A stretch of DNA of 64,000 nt from Ostreococcus mediterraneus (taxonomy: Eukaryota; Chlorophyta; Mamiellophyceae; Mamiellales; Bathycoccaceae): NCBI GenBank assembly GCA_012295225.1, contig WMKK01000010.1:558001-622000 (forward strand). The letters run 5' to 3'. Under the pieces are notes generated by a model, which made no database searches, was not told the origin of the DNA, and saw only the letters and a list, made by a program, of their open reading frames with translations. The first letter of the stretch is position 1, and every line of letters starts with the position of its first letter. The position numbers and the translations under genes are program-made. This document shows positions 60,532 through 64,000 of this stretch, piece after piece.

Positions 60532-60800
60532 CCCGGCGAGATGTGCGCGTGCGAACCGCGCGCGCGACGGCGCACAGTGCCGGCGCGTCGCCATCCGTCA
60601 GCGGGCATCGGTCGTCGGGCGAAGGCGCTGAGAGGGTGGTCGGTCGGACACGCCGAATGTCCGAACTTCTGCGATTCGAATCGACGTTTGTGCCCGCGCG
60701 CGCGCGTTCGCCGCGGCGTCCGAGAGGAGGATTCGCGCGTCGGCGCATTACGCGACGCGCGACGCGCGAGCGACGACGACGGCGACGGCGGCGACGGCGG

Positions 60801-60828
60801 TGTATATCTATACATATATATATATCTA
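60801..60828. promoter_or_regulatory. TATA-like run in the divergent promoter
   Basis: A TGTATATCTATACATATATATATATC stretch stands out in GC-rich DNA between the ENTH start (60531) and the plus-strand gene. It lies ~60-150 bases upstream of the two candidate plus-strand ATGs and is the clearest TATA-like element in this part. Confidence 0.5.
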
Positions 60829-60976
60829 GGCACCACACACGCACGAGAGAGTCACAGACGGCGGGTGAGGGATTCATCATTCAATCATGGATGCGGGAGC
60901 GACGCATCGTGGCGCCGGGCGACGACGTCGATCGGTGGCGTTCGTGGGCGCGCGCGCGCGCTCGACGACGGCGGTG

Positions 60977-63227
60977 ATGAACGCATACGTGCGGGATATT
61001 TTAGTGCACGCGTCACCGCGCGCGCGAGGTGGAGGGCACGGTGCGGGGTTGGTATTTAACGACGTGCGTCGTGACGAATTCGATCGATCGTGGCTCTCGG
61101 ACTGATCAAAACAATTGTGTGTTTTCGCAGCGCGAACGCGTGACGACGAAGACTGAGGCGTCGAGCGATGATGAGGACGGCACGCCGCGTCGTCGTCGTC
61201 GTCGTCGGTACGCGAAGGAGCTTCGACACGACGCGGATGCGCACTGGCGCGCGAGACAGTGTGGTGAACGCGAGGCGATGGTCGCGACGCGGCTCGGACG
61301 CGAAGCGGCGCGATCGGTGGACGCGCAAGACGCGATGGATTGCGTTCCAGAGCGCGCTTGCGTGCGCGTTGGGGTGCGCGTGCGGTCGATCGTATGCGAT
61401 GGGGGAGATGATGATGGTGGTGATGATGATGCGCGTGATGATGATGGTTTGTTTACGATGCGCGTGATTGTGGATTACAAGGATGATTACGACGTCGAAC
61501 GCTCGGTGCTCCAACGCGTGATGCGATTAAAGACAGAGACGTCGAGTTTATGCGCCGGTGGAACGCCGCCACCGCCGCCTTTGAGTGGTGATGCATTAGC
61601 TAAAAATGACGATGATGATGGTGATGATGATCAAGTGGCGGTTGAAGAGCTTGCGGCGATACTCGGCGTGGAAACGCGCGCGGATGTCGACGACGCGTTA
61701 CGAAATCGCGACGTCGCCGAGCCGTGCTTGCCTCAGCGCTTTAGCGAACTCCTCGGCATGCGACGTATTTACGAGGTCGAATCGAACGATATCGGCGTCG
61801 CTATGACGGCGTGTCGAGAATTTATCGCGCTCGTTGCCGGTGGTTCGTGGAGTCATTTTGGTTTGATCGAAAGAGAAATTATCGTTGAGGCGCCGACGCG
61901 ATACGAAGTCTCGGCGATTCGTCTCGCTCCGGCGATCGAAGATGTCGGCGCTGGCGCGCCTCTGGCGGCGTACATCTCGCGCACGTTTCTCAACCCCGCG
62001 TTGCGTGCGCATCACGGTGCGTTCGTGTACGTGGGAAATGCGGAACCACCGAAACAGTACGTTTGGGACGCTCTCGACGCCGCTTCTTTGCTCGAGACGT
62101 TGCTCGAGCGTGGCGTCAAGACGTGTTTGTGCTGGCCGTTGGATCTCGACGATGTCATCGGCGCGAATCCCACGGAACGAGAAATCGAAGCGTTCACGTT
62201 GCGACAGATGCGTTTGTTAAAGACGGATCCCATGCATTGGCGCGCGCGATTAGGGCGCGTGGCGCGAATGAAGAACATCGTGATGCACGGAGACATGGCG
62301 AGCGGCGTGTCGCTGGCGTTTTCGTGCGCGCGGGCGGAGACGGAGACATCTGACGCGCACAAGTTTAATCGTTTAGCGTATTCGTTGGAGTGTTTGTTTG
62401 CGCCTGAGGATGAAGCGTCTGGTGTAGATGTCGTCGCGGCGGCGCCCGCGCGCGAGAACCGAGAGCCGACGAATGCAAACACAAATCCGAAACCGAAACC
62501 GAAACCGAAACCGAAACCGAAACCGAAACCGAAACCGACGCGGGGTAAAGCGTCGACCGTCGTCGCTAAAGCGTCGATTGAACATGAACACGACTATGAA
62601 CCAGAGCCGATGTCTCCGCCGCCACCGTCACCGCCACCACAAGCACCACCAGAACCAGAACCAGAACCAGAACTGGTCAAGGCGAAAGCGCCGCCCAAAA
62701 AGCGCGTATTGGCGCCCAAGCGCGCGTGTACGATGGCGGACCCGTTCGCATTTGACGTCGATGCGTTCGAATCATACGACGTTGACGACCGGCACGATGG
62801 ACAAATCACACCGACGCTTGGAAAGTTTGCCAAACCGAAGCGTGCCGCACCAGTGAAAGCAAAGATGCCAACCGACGCCCGCCGCGCGGCGCTCGGGACG
62901 CTTTTGAGTTCCCAAAACGCGCCTCACATCGCTCCGACGGCGCCGCGTGGAAAAAAGCGTCGAGCGCCTTCGCCGGCGCCGAAACCCGCGCTCGAGTTAC
63001 GCATCACCTCTCCACCGCACAACCTTCAGAAGACGACAAAGCCGACAACGGCAAAGGCGACGCGTCCAACCGACGGAGTCGAAAACGACGTCGCGCCCGC
63101 CGCAGCGTCGTCTCAAACGTCGAAAGCCGCGCCGAACGCGACGACGACCGCGCATCCGCCAGCGCCGCGGCAGCTCCGCGCACGCAACCTCGACTCGACT
63201 CCACGTAAACCATGGTGGCACGCATAA
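60977..63227 (+). CDS. Unknown protein with Lys-Pro repeats, two exons
   Basis: Exon 1 (60977-61063) encodes MNAYVRDILVHASPRARGGGHGAGLVFND; a 67-bp intron (61064-61130, GTGCGT...TTTTCGCAG with CTGAT branch-like sequence) follows in phase 0; exon 2 continues RERVTTKTEASSDDEDG. The joined protein is 727 residues. A folded-looking middle (nt ~61700-62400, with ESNDIGVAMTACREFIALVAGG, SWSHFGLIEREIIVEA, KTCLCWPLDLDDVIG) is followed by ten Lys-Pro repeats (AAACCG units, 62487-62535), proline-rich and basic segments (KKRVLAPKRA, GKKRRAPSPAP). I recognise no family; a nuclear role is possible from the basic patches. An earlier ATG (60887) is possible. Confidence 0.75.
62487..62535 (+). repeat. (CCGAAA)8 hexanucleotide array coding Lys-Pro
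   Basis: About eight perfect hexamers inside the unknown gene, in frame, giving KPKPKP. It is not a CRISPR and not a telomere repeat. Confidence 0.95.
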
Positions 63228-63563
63228 ACGACGCATACGACATGATTGTAATATGACACTTTTTCCCTCGAAAGATTTTTTCCCGCGAAAAAATCTCCGT
63301 TAGCGAATCGCGCGTCGCGTGCGTCGACACTCGCGCGCACGCGACCGCGCGATCGCCAGATCGACGCGCGCATCGCGTGCGAGCGTATTTCGCACACACA
63401 CACATCGCGTCGCGCGGCGACGACGGACGACGCGCGACGCGCGACGACTCGAATCGAACGAACGAATTCGCTGACTGTGCAGTCGACGCGATCGAATCGA
63501 AACGAATCGCTTCCGATGATGCATACGCGCGAGCGATCACGCGGCGTCGACGGTCACGCACGC
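63228..63563. promoter_or_regulatory. Spacer with a hairpin that contains an E2F-like site
   Basis: AGATTTTTT (63273-63281), CCCGCG, AAAAAATCT (63288-63296) form a 9-bp hairpin 46 bases past the 63227 stop. The loop region reads TTTCCCGC, which fits the E2F consensus TTTSSCGC. It is ~270 bases upstream of the next gene start. The rest of the interval is Arg-codon-like GC-rich DNA with CGA and CGAATC runs and no recognised gene. Confidence 0.5.
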
Positions 63564-64000
63564 ATGGGTTCGCCGCGAAAACTTTCAATCGATCGTGGTC
63601 GTCATCGCGCGGATGTGCTCGAGCGCGCGCGCGCTGGGATCGCCGATGCTCGGCGCATCGTTCTCGACCACCGCCGACGTCGCGCGAGTGATGCGGTGGT
63701 CGGCGTTGATGATGCGACGTCGACGAGCGACGATAGAGACATGGTGGAATTCATAGAGTTTACGAATGATTTATCTCGCGCGAGCGATCGCGCGATGCTG
63801 CGCGTGACGCTCGGGGTGATCGATGGGTTGAAGCGCGCGCTGCGGCAGCGGGACGGTGGAGCGTCATGGCATCGAGAGGCGAGCGTGGCGATGTTATTCG
63901 CCTTGAGCACGCTCGCCACGCACGCCAGAGATGATGTGTTGAGGGACGAGAGTCACGGTGATGCGTTGTTGGATGTGTATAGGGTGCAATGCAAGACGAT
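63564..64000 (+). CDS. Unknown protein with helical repeat-like N terminus, 3'-truncated
   Basis: An open frame from ATG 63564 to the window edge (145 codons plus 2 bases): MGSPRKLSIDRGRHRADVLE... and later VEFIEFTNDLSRASDRAMLRVTLGVIDGLKRALRQRDGGASWHREASVAMLFALSTLATHARDDVLRDESHGDALLDVYRVQC. The last ~90 residues look like ARM/HEAT-type helices. Too little is present to name a family. An E2F-like site in the upstream spacer hints at cell-cycle control, an inference only. A later ATG (63741) is also possible. Confidence 0.65.
   Translation, partial: MGSPRKLSIDRGRHRADVLERARAGIADARRIVLDHRRRRASDAVVGVDDATSTSDDRDMVEFIEFTNDLSRASDRAMLRVTLGVIDGLKRALRQRDGGASWHREASVAMLFALSTLATHARDDVLRDESHGDALLDVYRVQCKT

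Noticed and set aside
60194-60880. Minus-strand 228-residue frame upstream of and overlapping the ENTH gene
   Set aside because: It reads across the ENTH N terminus in another frame and is Arg-rich with no motif; the ENTH frame is clearly right.
62487-62535. CRISPR-like or telomere-like array
   Set aside because: It is a perfect coding hexamer run with no spacers and not the plant telomere unit.

Overview
The window is nuclear DNA from a tiny, gene-dense green alga; an Ostreococcus-like member of the Mamiellophyceae fits best. It carries eukaryotic genes for plastid proteins (plastoglobule PAP/fibrillin, lumenal PsbP-like and DUF1499 proteins), plant-type families (RABF1/ARA6, SYP61-like SNARE, PUX/p47) and mitochondrial proteins (single-subunit RNA polymerase, MIC10, IF1). 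Introns are few and mostly short, the base composition is GC-rich, and neighbouring genes often lie only tens of bases apart. This assignment is an inference from gene content and layout.

Layout. 1-13 kb: a 5'-truncated TBC-PX protein, a small unknown gene head-to-head with SmF, NudC, CLASP, a p47/PUX cofactor, a GYF-domain protein and TsaE. 13-24.5 kb: an NBD-only Hsp70, DNA polymerase theta and a large IRE1-type kinase-RNase with an organelle-targeting-like N terminus. 24.5-26.2 kb: the only large non-coding block, with an imperfect foldback of about 960 bp, a 24-bp palindrome centred on a bZIP site, and simple repeats. 26-35.5 kb: a Tudor/PWWP protein, UCH-L3, a UEV, MIC10, RABF1, a TrmH-family methyltransferase, an unknown membrane protein and a TraB protein. 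35.5-48.5 kb: mitochondrial RNA polymerase, eL6, BUD13, fibrillin, a DMT sugar-phosphate transporter, a MAP kinase, PRMT7 and a lumenal DUF1499 protein. 48.5-64 kb: a WRAP73-like protein, AlkB homologue, syntaxin, lipoate ligase, tail-anchored coiled-coil protein, IF1, MoxR/RavA-like ATPase, PsbP-like, PfkB kinase, ENTH/epsin, an unknown nuclear-looking protein and a 3'-truncated gene.

The genes do not form one pathway; this is a housekeeping region. Some themes recur: ubiquitin/Cdc48 (UCH, UEV, p47), endosomal traffic (TBC-PX, RABF1, SYP61-like, ENTH), organelle gene expression and energetics (RpoT, MIC10, IF1, TsaE), and splicing (SmF, BUD13). Most divergent pairs share intergenic DNA of 15-150 bp, so their promoters must be compact and probably bidirectional.

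The points most worth a second look are the IRE1-type kinase-RNase without a lumenal or membrane segment, the foldback between it and the PWWP gene, first exons made of little more than the start codon (eL6, probably p47), and repeated short perfect hairpins just past stop codons. No tRNA, rRNA, CRISPR array, virus-like element or transposase gene was recognised.
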